Part shown: positions 8,835-16,762 of the stretch, piece by piece
Layout of the letters: each line of letters opens with the position of its first letter
Numbering within the stretch: position 1 is the stretch's first letter
Source of the DNA: Planctomycetota bacterium
GTDB lineage: Bacteria; Planctomycetota; Phycisphaerae; Phycisphaerales; SM1A02
DNA length: 52,817 bases
Assembly (NCBI GenBank): GCA_014381305.1
Contig: JACNLW010000047.1
Location: 1-52,817 of the forward strand
Direction: 5' to 3'
Notes under the pieces: model-generated
Databases searched by the model: none
What the model saw: the letters and a program-made list of their open reading frames with translations, nothing else
What the model was told of the DNA's origin: nothing
Made by a program: the position numbers and the translations under genes

Positions 8835-9712
8835 GCTCTGCGCCGCCCCTTTCGTCGTCCAAAGAATTGGCGTAATGCAGCGGTAAAAGGTTCGCCAGTT
8901 TTGATTTGTATTTGATCGACTTTGCACCGTCGAAGCGTTTGTTCAATTGCTATTTGTCGTTCTGTTGCAAGTTGTTTCCACGCTTTGCGGACGCGGTTGC
9001 TTGAAGTGTCAATCACTTTTGTATTTCCACTTTCAGGGTCCTCAATCCGAATGAGACCAACGTTTGGCAAGGTTGATTCAGCAACATCTTCTATGTTTAC
9101 AACGACAACATCGTGTCGGCGGTTTGCAATTTGCAATGGTTTTTGCCATTCTCTATCTTGCATGTCTGAAACAAGAAAAACAATGGAGCGTTTCTTCTGA
9201 ATTTTTCCAAGAAATTCAAGTGCGTTGCCAAGATCTGTGCCACGGCCTTCTGGCTTTATAGCGAGTAGTTCTCGAATCACTCGCAACACATGTTTGCTAC
9301 CCTTTCGTGGTGGGATGTACGTTTCAATTTGATCTGTAAAGCAGATCAAACCAACCTTGTCATTGTTGCGAATTGCGGAAATGGCAAGTGTTGCACATAT
9401 TTCCGCAACGAGTTCATCTTTGAACTGTTCGTGTGTTCCAAAATGTTGCGAAGCACTTACATCAACAAGAAGCATGACCGTAAGTTCGCGTTCTTCTCTG
9501 TAAAGTTTGACAAAGGGTACACCGAATCGAGCTGATACATTCCAGTCGATGGTGCGAACATCATCGCCAATTTGATATTGGCGAACTTCTTCAAACTCCA
9601 TGCCACGTCCCTTAAACGCAGAGTGGAAACTGCCAGCGAATACGTCATCGACCAAGCGAGAGGTCCGAAGCTCGATTCGCCTGACCTTTTTAAGTAGATC
9701 TTGGGGAATCAT
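8831..9712 (-). CDS. DUF58 protein with VWA-type fold
   Basis: The 293-residue product carries the DUF58 signature around residues 36-62 (GRGMEFEEVRQYQIGDDVRT followed by IDWNVSAR). A MIDAS-like DVSAS motif (D84, S86, S88) follows, as expected for MoxR-associated DUF58 proteins. The start at 9712 is supported by AGGAG seven bases upstream and lies 10 bp after the moxR stop. An alternative start at 9739 would overlap moxR. DUF58 proteins almost always sit next to moxR and are thought to work with the ATPase on VWA-protein complexes. Confidence 0.88.
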   Translation of the reverse strand: MIPQDLLKKVRRIELRTSRLVDDVFAGSFHSAFKGRGMEFEEVRQYQIGDDVRTIDWNVSARFGVPFVKLYREERELTVMLLVDVSASQHFGTHEQFKDELVAEICATLAISAIRNNDKVGLICFTDQIETYIPPRKGSKHVLRVIRELLAIKPEGRGTDLGNALEFLGKIQKKRSIVFLVSDMQDREWQKPLQIANRRHDVVVVNIEDVAESTLPNVGLIRIEDPESGNTKVIDTSSNRVRKAWKQLATERQIAIEQTLRRCKVDQIQIKTGEPFTAALRQFFGRRKGRRRA

Positions 9713-9722
9713 GTCATTACTC

Positions 9723-10763
9723 CTATGGGACTGGTACAAAGTCCAATATTGCTGTTACGACATCATCAGAGGTTTTACCTTCGGCTTCAGCTTCGTACGT
9801 TGTTGCAATGCGGTGGCGAAGTACATCATGTGCGAGATCCTTTACATCCTGTGGCACAACGTACCCACGGCCATCTAGGAACGCATTCGCTTTTGCACAC
9901 AAAGTGAGAGCGAGAGTTGCTCGTGGGGACGCTCCGTATTCAACAAATTCCGCGAGTTCTTCTGAAACTACTTCTGGGGTTCGTGAAGTTTGAATGAGTT
10001 CAACAATGTACTGCGCAATTTTGTCATCTACGTAAATCTGATCGACGAGGTTTCGTGCAGAAGCGATTGATTCCGATTGCATGACACAATCAACGGATGT
10101 TGTTTGCTTGGTTGTTGCCATTCGTTGCAAAATTTGAAGTTCTTCTGATTTGGTTGGATATTCAACAATAACTTTGAGCATAAACCGATCAACTTGTGCT
10201 TCTGGAAGTGGATATGTTCCTTCTTGCTCGATGGGATTCATTGTTGCAAGAACAAGGAAGGGATCTGGCAAGGGAAAAGTTTCTGTTCCAATCGTGACTT
10301 GTCTCTCTTGCATTGCTTCGAGCAGGGCAGACTGTACTTTTGCAGGCGCACGGTTGATTTCATCAGCAAGAATAATGCTTGAAAAAATCGGGCCTTTATT
10401 GACAACAAACTCGCCCTTGTCTTGGCGGTACATCAAAGTACCAGTGAGGTCAGCTGGGAGAAGGTCTGGTGTGAATTGCAACCGTTGAAAAGAAGTATTG
10501 ATTCCTTTTGCAAGAGAAGAGACAGCAAGCGTTTTTGCAAGCCCCGGTACGCCTTCAATAAGAATGTGTCCATTTGCAAGCAGCCCAATAAACATCCGGT
10601 GGAGTAGTTCGTCTTGTCCAACGATCACTTCGTGCATGGCGCTTCGAAGTTTTCCAAAGGGTGCACTTGCTTGTTGCACCTCTTCACTAATTTTTTGGAT
10701 ATCGCTATGCGTTTTGTTTGTCATGTTCGAAAAAGTGTCCTGAGAGTTATGTAATGTGGTCAT
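9723..10763 (-). CDS. moxR: MoxR-family AAA+ ATPase
   Basis: First gene of the Bat operon, 346 residues. Walker A is GVPGLAKT (residues 71-78) and Walker B is ILADEINRAP (131-140, acidic pair D134/E135), both in the MoxR subfamily form. The C-terminal lid includes the typical SPRATLAL segment. MoxR ATPases act as chaperone-like remodelers of VWA-domain proteins, and the operon encodes two of these plus DUF58. A second possible start at residue 14 (10724) exists, and neither start has a clear Shine-Dalgarno sequence. The promoter must lie in the 78-bp gap to the divergent gene at 10842. Confidence 0.92.
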   Translation of the reverse strand: MTTLHNSQDTFSNMTNKTHSDIQKISEEVQQASAPFGKLRSAMHEVIVGQDELLHRMFIGLLANGHILIEGVPGLAKTLAVSSLAKGINTSFQRLQFTPDLLPADLTGTLMYRQDKGEFVVNKGPIFSSIILADEINRAPAKVQSALLEAMQERQVTIGTETFPLPDPFLVLATMNPIEQEGTYPLPEAQVDRFMLKVIVEYPTKSEELQILQRMATTKQTTSVDCVMQSESIASARNLVDQIYVDDKIAQYIVELIQTSRTPEVVSEELAEFVEYGASPRATLALTLCAKANAFLDGRGYVVPQDVKDLAHDVLRHRIATTYEAEAEGKTSDDVVTAILDFVPVP

Positions 10764-10841
10764 GAGGGGTAATACGCGTGATTGTAGTTTTGGTTCACTA
10801 CAGTAGCGTCACTATTTTACAGAAATAGGTACACTGCCACA

Positions 10842-11084
10842 ATGACAGATTCACTTTCTATCAATGGACGCCTCCTTGCCCTGAACTGGCCTTCGCAAAC
10901 TGCTGAGGCAACTTTATCGGTCGATCTGAATGCAACGCAAGTTGCTACTGCAGAGATTGAAGATGCTGCTGGCACTACGCACCAAGTGAAGGTGCACGTC
11001 AATTGGGATGCGGATTCACTTGTGGGAAAGTTAGTGAAGACTGCACACTGCGATGCAGGTACGACACTCTGTTGCGTAGAGTAG
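10842..11084 (+). CDS. Small hypothetical protein
   Basis: An 80-residue product that I do not recognise. It has no signal peptide or membrane segment. The sequence alternates polar and hydrophobic residues, suggesting a small beta-rich fold, and ends with two cysteine positions (TAHC and LCCVE). A -10-like TACACT lies six bases before the ATG. Its stop codon directly abuts the stop of the convergent tyrA gene with no intergenic base. It is probably real because it fills the gap between two genes exactly, but no function can be assigned. Confidence 0.55.
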   Translation: MTDSLSINGRLLALNWPSQTAEATLSVDLNATQVATAEIEDAAGTTHQVKVHVNWDADSLVGKLVKTAHCDAGTTLCCVE

Positions 11085-12242
11085 TTAGCCTCGCTCTACC
11101 AAACGGTCAATGAGGAAACTTGATTGTTCAAGTGCTTGCTCGGAGAAATTTCCGAAGTGTTCGTGCACTTCAGCAAACAGTTTTGTAAACTTTTCGCGGT
11201 CTTGATCTAACACGATCTCTCGCAATTCTTCTCCGGCATCTCGAAGTGTGTTCAATACATGTTCAGTTTCTGGATTGTTCATTTGAATTGAAGCGTAAAG
11301 ATCAGAGGATTGTGCAAAATGTCTTGCAGCCATGAGTAAGTCGATTAAGTAAATGGGGGAAGTGAACTCGAGTGTTTTGTGAATGTCAACGCCAAGTTTT
11401 TGGATTGTTCGACCAAGCACTTCGGTTGCCTGATGTGTGAGTACTTGCACGACGCTCATTGCTTTGTCATGTTCTTTCGCACTTGTGTGTAAAATTGAGA
11501 ATCCACGACCATGAAGAATTGTCGTGAGCCATGCATCCCAGCCATATTCATCTCGCTCGCAAACAAGCGCTATTCTTTGCCCTTGAAGTGAATGCACCGA
11601 AGGACCGAAGAGGGGGTGCGTTCCAATGACACTTGTTCCTTTTGAACATTCACACATTGCTAGGACGGGCTTAGATTTTGTAGAGGTCACATCCATCAGA
11701 AGAGAGCCAGCTTTGCAATGAGGGCCTACCTCTTGGATGACTTCGATGGTTTTTTCAATAGGCACTGCAATTACGATGACATCCGCATTTGAAACGGCTT
11801 CTATATTTGTGATTGTTGTGTCAAGGTCGGCAACTATGATTTTATTTTCAGCTTCTGAAAATAATCGGGACATGACCTTCCCCATGCCTCCATTTCCGCC
11901 AATAATCGCCACGGTTTTTGAGGCAGTTACTTGGGGAGCCTCTGCACCTAGAGATGCTTGGCGATCCCTACTTGCCCACAAGATGACGCGAAAGAGACTT
12001 TCAATGACTTCACTTCGTAGCCCTTTTTGTTCTGCGCGGTTACCACGATCTTCAAGGAGCTCTTTTTCACGTACGAAATCCCTGATACCAAAACCAGTTT
12101 GCTGCTTGATTGCAGCGACTTCAGTAACGATCTCGTTCCTCTGGCGAAGCAAGTCGAGAATTTGATGGTCAATTCCGTCAATTTTTTCTCTCAGTGGCAG
12201 GAGTTCTTGGGGAGGGAGATTAGATTTAGAAGGGTGTTCCAT
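11085..12242 (-). CDS. tyrA: Bifunctional chorismate mutase / prephenate dehydrogenase
   Basis: Tyrosine-branch enzyme of 385 residues. The N-terminal AroQ-type chorismate mutase helix contains LREKIDGIDHQILDLLRQRN and a following IRDFVREKELL. A Rossmann NAD-binding motif, AIIGGNGGMGKVMS, and the prephenate dehydrogenase catalytic segment GTHPLFGPS come next. The fusion order matches enterobacterial T-protein, which turns chorismate into prephenate and then 4-hydroxyphenylpyruvate. The start chosen is the ATG at 12242; the frame extends to 12317 but that would overlap the divergent gdhA start. Promoters of both genes must fit in the 52-bp gap. Confidence 0.9.
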   Translation of the reverse strand: MEHPSKSNLPPQELLPLREKIDGIDHQILDLLRQRNEIVTEVAAIKQQTGFGIRDFVREKELLEDRGNRAEQKGLRSEVIESLFRVILWASRDRQASLGAEAPQVTASKTVAIIGGNGGMGKVMSRLFSEAENKIIVADLDTTITNIEAVSNADVIVIAVPIEKTIEVIQEVGPHCKAGSLLMDVTSTKSKPVLAMCECSKGTSVIGTHPLFGPSVHSLQGQRIALVCERDEYGWDAWLTTILHGRGFSILHTSAKEHDKAMSVVQVLTHQATEVLGRTIQKLGVDIHKTLEFTSPIYLIDLLMAARHFAQSSDLYASIQMNNPETEHVLNTLRDAGEELREIVLDQDREKFTKLFAEVHEHFGNFSEQALEQSSFLIDRLVERG

Positions 12243-12294
12243 TTGGTATCTGCTCAGGGTACCATGTATCGATTCAACGTAAAGGAGACCTTGA

Positions 12295-13692
12295 ATGACT
12301 ACCACCCAATGTTGCACTGAAACAGGCGCCGATAGCCAATTTGTTCAAGATTTTATGGGCAGCGTAACTGCTCGGAATCCACACGAACCAGAATTTTTGC
12401 AAGCTGTGCACGAAGTCGTATCTTCACTCGAAGGCGTGATGGAGAGCCGTCCACAATATGTTTCAGGCAATATCCTGCAAAGGATCGTTGAGCCGGAACG
12501 TGCATTTCAGTTTCGTGTTCCATGGGTGAATGATGCTGGTGAAGTAGAAGTCAATCGTGGGTATCGTGTTGAATTCAATAGTGCGATTGGTCCTTATAAA
12601 GGTGGGCTTCGCTTTCATCCAAGCGTGAACTTATCGATATTGAAGTTTCTTGGTTTTGAACAAGTATTTAAAAATAGTTTAACCACGTTGCCCATGGGCG
12701 GCGGTAAAGGTGGTGCGGATTTTAATCCAAAAGGAAGAAGTGACGGTGAAGTGATGCGTTTTTGCCAATCATTTATGTCTGAGTTGTTTAGGCACATTGG
12801 ACCAGATACGGATATTCCTGCGGGAGATATTGGTGTAGGTGGCCGAGAAATTGGCTACATGTTTGGGGAATACAAAAAATTGACGAATACGTTTGTCGGA
12901 GTTCTTACTGGTCGCGGTCTTGAGTGGGGCGGCAGTTTGATCCGTCCTGAAGCAACTGGGTACGGCGTTGTGTACTTTGGAGCTGAAATGTACGCAACCC
13001 GAGGCGAAACTTTTGATGGAAAAACATGCTTGGTTTCAGGATCTGGCAACGTTGCCCAGTACACAGTAGAAAAAGTAACTGAACTTGGCGGCAAAGCAGT
13101 AACACTTTCCGACAGCGGTGGATGGATTTATGATGGCGATGGCATCGATGCAGAAAAGCTTGCATGGGTGATGGATCTGAAAAATAATCGCCGTGGCCGA
13201 ATTAGCGAGTATGTCGAACAATTTACAAATGCAGAGTTTCACGCTCGCGATGATTCCCTCGATCACAACCCACTTTGGGCAGTCCCAGCAGATTGTGCAT
13301 TCCCCTCAGCAACGCAAAATGAAATCAATGGCGTCGATGCAAAGAATTTGCTCGCAGGTGGCGTGGAGCTTGTCAGCGAAGGGGCGAACATGCCTAGTAC
13401 AATTGAGGCGCAACAAACATTTGTTGATGCAGGCATTTTGTACGGCCCTGCAAAAGCAGCGAATGCGGGTGGGGTTGCAGTTTCTGGATTAGAGATGGCG
13501 CAAGCAAGCCAGCGGTTGTACTGGACGAGAGAGCAAGTTGATGCAAAGTTGAAACAAATTATGTGTGATATCCATTCGCAATGTATTGGTGCATCCAAAG
13601 AATTCGGCTGCGAAGGGAACTATGTTGATGGATCAAACATAGCCGGCTTTGTCAAAGTTGCAGATGCGATGGTTGCACAAGGAATCGTGTAG
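12295..13692 (+). CDS. gdhA: Glutamate dehydrogenase, NADP-type hexameric
   Basis: The 465-residue product has the length of the 50-kDa hexameric GDH class. Family motifs include GPYKGGLRFHPSV, the active-site lysine region PMGGGKGGADFNPKGRSDGE, PAGDIGVGGREIGYM and the nucleotide-binding segment VSGSGNVAQYTVEK. It catalyses reversible amination of 2-oxoglutarate to glutamate; NADP preference is a family inference. The ribosome site AAAGGAG is 7 nt before the ATG. No operon partner follows: the downstream gap holds repeat locus B. Confidence 0.95.
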   Translation: MTTTQCCTETGADSQFVQDFMGSVTARNPHEPEFLQAVHEVVSSLEGVMESRPQYVSGNILQRIVEPERAFQFRVPWVNDAGEVEVNRGYRVEFNSAIGPYKGGLRFHPSVNLSILKFLGFEQVFKNSLTTLPMGGGKGGADFNPKGRSDGEVMRFCQSFMSELFRHIGPDTDIPAGDIGVGGREIGYMFGEYKKLTNTFVGVLTGRGLEWGGSLIRPEATGYGVVYFGAEMYATRGETFDGKTCLVSGSGNVAQYTVEKVTELGGKAVTLSDSGGWIYDGDGIDAEKLAWVMDLKNNRRGRISEYVEQFTNAEFHARDDSLDHNPLWAVPADCAFPSATQNEINGVDAKNLLAGGVELVSEGANMPSTIEAQQTFVDAGILYGPAKAANAGGVAVSGLEMAQASQRLYWTREQVDAKLKQIMCDIHSQCIGASKEFGCEGNYVDGSNIAGFVKVADAMVAQGIV

Positions 13693-13741
13693 GCTCCATT
13701 CGAACTTTTGCTGTGCTCGCTCACACCCTCAGTGTCGCATT

Positions 13742-13816
13742 AGGGTGAAATAATCGCACTATGCGTAAGTGTAAAACGGGGCACTCCGAGGCGATTAATT
13801 CACCCCCGGTTAGTTT
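13742..13816 (+). repeat. Imperfect inverted repeat B1 (family member, 33-nt centre)
   Basis: The left arm AGGGTGAAATAATCGC and right arm GCGATTAATTCACCC enclose a 33-nt centre (13758-13790). The left arm lacks the outer AACTAACC found in B2, so this copy is truncated on that side. The centre is identical to the centre of B2. The stretch 13693-13741 between the gdhA stop and B1 shows nothing recognisable. Confidence 0.85.
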
Positions 13817-13828
13817 CCACCACAAAAA

Positions 13829-13851
13829 GTTAACCCGGGGTTCATTAATCG
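13829..13851. repeat. Repeat half-site between B1 and B2
   Basis: This segment, containing AACCCGGGGTTCATTAATCG, resembles one arm of the repeat family (ACCGGGGGTGAATTAATCG) but has no partner arm. Confidence 0.5.
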
Positions 13852-13852
13852 A

Positions 13853-13941
13853 AAAAACTAACCGAGGGTGAAATAATCGCACTATGCGTAAGTGTAAAAC
13901 GGGGCACTCCGAGGCGATTAATTCACCCCCGGTTAGTTTTT
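13853..13941 (+). repeat. Imperfect inverted repeat B2 (family member, 33-nt centre, T-run at the end)
   Basis: Arms of 28 nt (13853-13880 and 13914-13941) pair with only two mismatches. The inner part is AGGGTGAAATAATCGC on the left and GCGATTAATTCACCC on the right, and the outer parts are AAAAACTAACC and GGTTAGTTTTT. The 33-nt centre is an exact copy of that in B1. Because the right arm ends in five T, the transcript could also fold as a large terminator for gdhA. That is inference. Confidence 0.87.
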
Positions 13942-13944
13942 ATA

Positions 13945-13973
13945 TTGGAAATTATGAATTTTTATGCTATAAT
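13945..13973 (+). promoter_or_regulatory. Predicted sigma-70-type promoter with extended -10
   Basis: TTGGAA at 13945-13950 and TATAAT at 13968-13973 are separated by 17 bp, and TGC directly precedes the -10 box, forming an extended -10. It starts four bases after repeat B2. It would give a leader of about 90 nt for the DUF3553 gene at 14069. Confidence 0.7.
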
Positions 13974-14068
13974 TCAGGCTCGTAGGGGGCGTGTTTATAT
14001 CAACGAATCGAAGGCTTTGCATCTCAATGTAAACCATAGATATATTTTTGAGAGAATTTGAATTTATT

Positions 14069-14683
14069 ATGACTGAAACTATTGCATTTGGCGATCGTGT
14101 TACACACGAACTGCACCCAGAGTGGGGCAGTGGAGCTGTCATCAAGGTGGAAAACACCGTGGTTGGTGGCAAGCCTGCGCCGAGAGTAACCGTTCGCTTT
14201 GCCAACGCGGGGCTTAAAGTGTTTGCGGGAAATGCGCTTCCACTCACTCCTATGCAGAGCGAGCATACTGTTCCGGGAGATCGGTATTTAGAAAGACCCG
14301 CTATTGCAGAGGTAGAAGATCTTGAGCGATCCGGTTTGAACCAAGCCGTGGAAAAGAAACTCCTCGAAATCATGCTTGCCATTCCGATGGCATGTCGTGA
14401 CAAATTTAACACTCCGGAATATCGCCTGAAAAGAACACTAGATTTGTATAAGTACGATATGAGCGGACGAGGCTTGATGGAGTGGGCAATTGTTCAGACA
14501 GGGATGGATGATCCGCTCACACGTTTTAATCGCGGTCAACTCGAAGAGTATTTTAAGCGATGGGTTCGAGATCGAGATTCGCACTTGTCTACGCTTCTTT
14601 CCGAAATGCGTGACGACCCAAAAACAGCAAAGCGCCTGATGCAAGAAGCACCAGACGCTGCGTTGCGTGTTGCGTCACTATAA
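14069..14683 (+). CDS. DUF3553-domain protein
   Basis: The 204-residue product starts at the ATG at 14069; a TTG start at 14048 is possible but less likely. The N-terminal 60 residues (GDRVTHELHPEWGSGAV, then RVTVRFANAGLKVF) form a small beta-barrel-like DUF3553 domain, a fold also seen at the ends of some UvrD-type helicases. The remaining helical part is not recognised. No enzyme motif, signal peptide or membrane helix is visible. A nucleic-acid or protein-binding role is a guess from the domain type. It has its own predicted promoter and follows repeat locus B. Confidence 0.7.
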   Translation: MTETIAFGDRVTHELHPEWGSGAVIKVENTVVGGKPAPRVTVRFANAGLKVFAGNALPLTPMQSEHTVPGDRYLERPAIAEVEDLERSGLNQAVEKKLLEIMLAIPMACRDKFNTPEYRLKRTLDLYKYDMSGRGLMEWAIVQTGMDDPLTRFNRGQLEEYFKRWVRDRDSHLSTLLSEMRDDPKTAKRLMQEAPDAALRVASL

Positions 14684-14694
14684 AGTGACTACTC

Positions 14695-15018
14695 TCAATC
14701 TGCTCCGTTGCCGCCGTAGAACTCATCAGGTCCGTCGATGTCATTTCTCCGTGAACTATCACGACGGATTTGCTCTACCAATTTTCGAAGATACACGTTC
14801 TCTCGGCGTGTTGCTTCAAGGTCGAACACCATGTACTTCACGCTTAGGCGAAGGTAGTCAAGTGAGTTCTGCAATTTTGCAACGGACTCTTCAACGCTTG
14901 AGCGTTCTTCATCTTCGTTTCTGCAGAGTTCTTCAAGCGACTCTCGGTGTTCTCTTGGTAGAGTTTGCAACTTCTCAATGAGGCGGCACATTCTCTCTTC
15001 TATATTTCTCTCGTTCAT
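14695..15018 (-). CDS. Small coiled-coil protein, planctomycete-type hypothetical
   Basis: A 107-residue charged helical protein. Residues 1-30 and 45-95 are predicted amphipathic or coiled-coil helices, including the segment VKYMVFDLEATRRENVYLRK, which resembles small conserved planctomycete proteins of unknown function. The ATG at 15018 has a purine-rich GAGAAAGA upstream; the frame extends to 15072 without a better ribosome site. It converges with the DUF3553 gene, with 11 bp between stops. The 15019-15224 gap behind it holds a 7-bp hairpin TGCGGGT / ACCCGCA at 15170-15192 but no convincing gene. Confidence 0.65.
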   Translation of the reverse strand: MNERNIEERMCRLIEKLQTLPREHRESLEELCRNEDEERSSVEESVAKLQNSLDYLRLSVKYMVFDLEATRRENVYLRKLVEQIRRDSSRRNDIDGPDEFYGGNGAD

Positions 15019-15224
15019 AGTCTTTCTCTTTTCTCTCGTTTTATGTTTTCTTGAGACTTGGTTGTCACACACTCATGATGCACCAACTTGAGTGTTTGTC
15101 CAATGATTAGCGAGAAAAATAGGAGGCTATGCCAAAAACAGCGATGCTCTCGGACGTTTGTATCGATTATGCGGGTTGTGTTTTGACCCGCAGTTCTTTT
15201 GACGAAGAGTCAGGCGAACCAATT

Positions 15225-15470
15225 TTAAAAAAAGCGCCACAGACCCCAAAAGAATGCGATTAAAACGATGACACCGATGACCGCAAACGATTGTTTTCGA
15301 AACGCAGCATCGGCAGGATGTCGACTTGATGCACCCTCGTATAGCCACGTCCCACATTGTTTACACTTTGGCGCGTCATCCCACACTTCCTCACCGCAAT
15401 CTGGGCAAAAGCCAGTATCTTCCCTAGAAAAGCGTGCAATATCTTCAGGACTTGGACCTTCGTCGATCAT
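15225..15470 (-). CDS. Zinc-ribbon membrane protein
   Basis: An 81-residue product with a zinc ribbon formed by FCPDCGEEV and KCKQCGTWL (two CxxC pairs, residues 22-43) and one C-terminal membrane helix (FAVIGVIVLIAFFWGLW). The ATG overlaps the stop of the transglutaminase-like gene as ATGA, so it is the last gene of a three-gene operon. The function is unknown. The layout suggests a small inner-membrane protein with a cytoplasmic zinc-binding head. Confidence 0.75.
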   Translation of the reverse strand: MIDEGPSPEDIARFSREDTGFCPDCGEEVWDDAPKCKQCGTWLYEGASSRHPADAAFRKQSFAVIGVIVLIAFFWGLWRFF

Positions 15471-16762
15471 TTTGGTTCGACTCTCGGCGGTGAAGATGTT
15501 CCAGTTCCAAGCGAGACGACACCAAGCTGTTGCGTGGAGGGGGAGTAGGGGACTAGGAGATACGTTTCTTCATCTGCAGTTTGGTACCAAGGGATTGAGT
15601 TGAAGTTCTGTGGGACAGGCAACGGGCGATCTTTATAAATCGGAATCCAACTCCAAGGCCCGATTGCATCGTACGCATTTTTTACACCACCAACAACAAA
15701 TGAAAATGCAATAGGGACTCTAGTGTTGAGAAACTGCATTGTTCCAAGACCTTGCCATTGATCTTTCAGGGGTATGCGGTCAACCGTTCCTTGCATGCGT
15801 TTTGGATCGAAAGGAACCCAGCCCGCGCCGGGTAATGCATATTCCCCCCAGACCATGTACCTCGATTCAGTTGTATATGTCCCAATGAAATTTTTGTTCG
15901 TAAGCCCAATGACTGGGCGTGCAGGAATTCCTGCAGCACGCAAGGTTGCAACGCATACGCACACAAGATCGCACGCAGTTCCTGAACCAGATTCAACAGT
16001 TTTCGCAGCTCCGTTTACCGCTAAACCACGAACGTTTGTTCTCGATCGTTCAACATACTGTCCATCACTTTTTATTTTTTGCAAGCAGTAGCGAATGAGA
16101 GTCTTGGCGGTGTAATGGACAGACATTGCATGCGTATTTTCGCCAAGTGCATCGTGAACCGCTTGTGTAAATATTTCATCTGATGATTCGATAAAATCAG
16201 AAGGAAGGAGATAAGATGTACTATCGCCACGCCATTTTTCTTGCCATCCAATAGTTGCTGCAGCATTCTCATCGAGCATGCTTGAAAATGAATTCATTCG
16301 TATGCGAACTTGAAAAGTAAGTGATCCATGGCACCGTTTTGCAATTGGAATTGGTAATTCCCATTGACCTGCTGGCAACGTTGGTTTGCAAAGTCTCCAC
16401 GCATTTGATTCCTTAAGGAATTGCTGCCCATTTTTAAGCTCTGCCACAAGAGGTTGTGCATTGACGGCAAACGCCCAGTTGGATCGCGGGATAACTGGCC
16501 ATCGAACGGGCGTGGTGGCACCACCAATTGGAGGATATGCTTGGTTCCACGGAATACCAACGGATATCGTGATGTCGTGTAATGTTGGATTTACTCTCCT
16601 CAGTGGATAAGATGGTGGATTGTCTTGGGGGAGTGACTCCGCAACAGCCGTGTGTGCAATGAGGAATACAACGAGCAGAAAAAACCGGCTCCCTATTGGG
16701 AGCCGGCGTACATTCTGCGTCACTTGACCCATACGAGTTCGCGTGGGCCAAAGAAACATCAT
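15467..16762 (-). CDS. Exported transglutaminase-like protein lacking the usual catalytic His
   Basis: This 431-residue protein has an N-terminal signal segment (about residues 25-42), a beta-rich middle region and a C-terminal transglutaminase-like core. Cys264 lies in GTACDLVCVCVATLRAAGIP, the expected nucleophile position, and Asp319 in GWVPFDP fits the catalytic Asp. The HxWxE motif that should carry the His reads YMVWGEY, with Met303 where His is expected. The enzyme may therefore be inactive or a binding protein. The start overlaps the ompA-type gene stop (ATGA) and the zinc-ribbon gene follows by the same kind of overlap. Confidence 0.78.
   Translation of the reverse strand: MMFLWPTRTRMGQVTQNVRRLPIGSRFFLLVVFLIAHTAVAESLPQDNPPSYPLRRVNPTLHDITISVGIPWNQAYPPIGGATTPVRWPVIPRSNWAFAVNAQPLVAELKNGQQFLKESNAWRLCKPTLPAGQWELPIPIAKRCHGSLTFQVRIRMNSFSSMLDENAAATIGWQEKWRGDSTSYLLPSDFIESSDEIFTQAVHDALGENTHAMSVHYTAKTLIRYCLQKIKSDGQYVERSRTNVRGLAVNGAAKTVESGSGTACDLVCVCVATLRAAGIPARPVIGLTNKNFIGTYTTESRYMVWGEYALPGAGWVPFDPKRMQGTVDRIPLKDQWQGLGTMQFLNTRVPIAFSFVVGGVKNAYDAIGPWSWIPIYKDRPLPVPQNFNSIPWYQTADEETYLLVPYSPSTQQLGVVSLGTGTSSPPRVEPK

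Noticed and set aside
15170-15192. Hairpin TGCGGGT / ACCCGCA as terminator of the zinc-ribbon operon
   Set aside because: On the minus strand no T-run follows the stem, so termination is not supported.
15129-15263. Small 44-codon ORF with AGGAGG upstream
   Set aside because: The ribosome site is only two bases from the ATG, the frame overlaps the zinc-ribbon gene on the other strand, and the product resembles nothing known.
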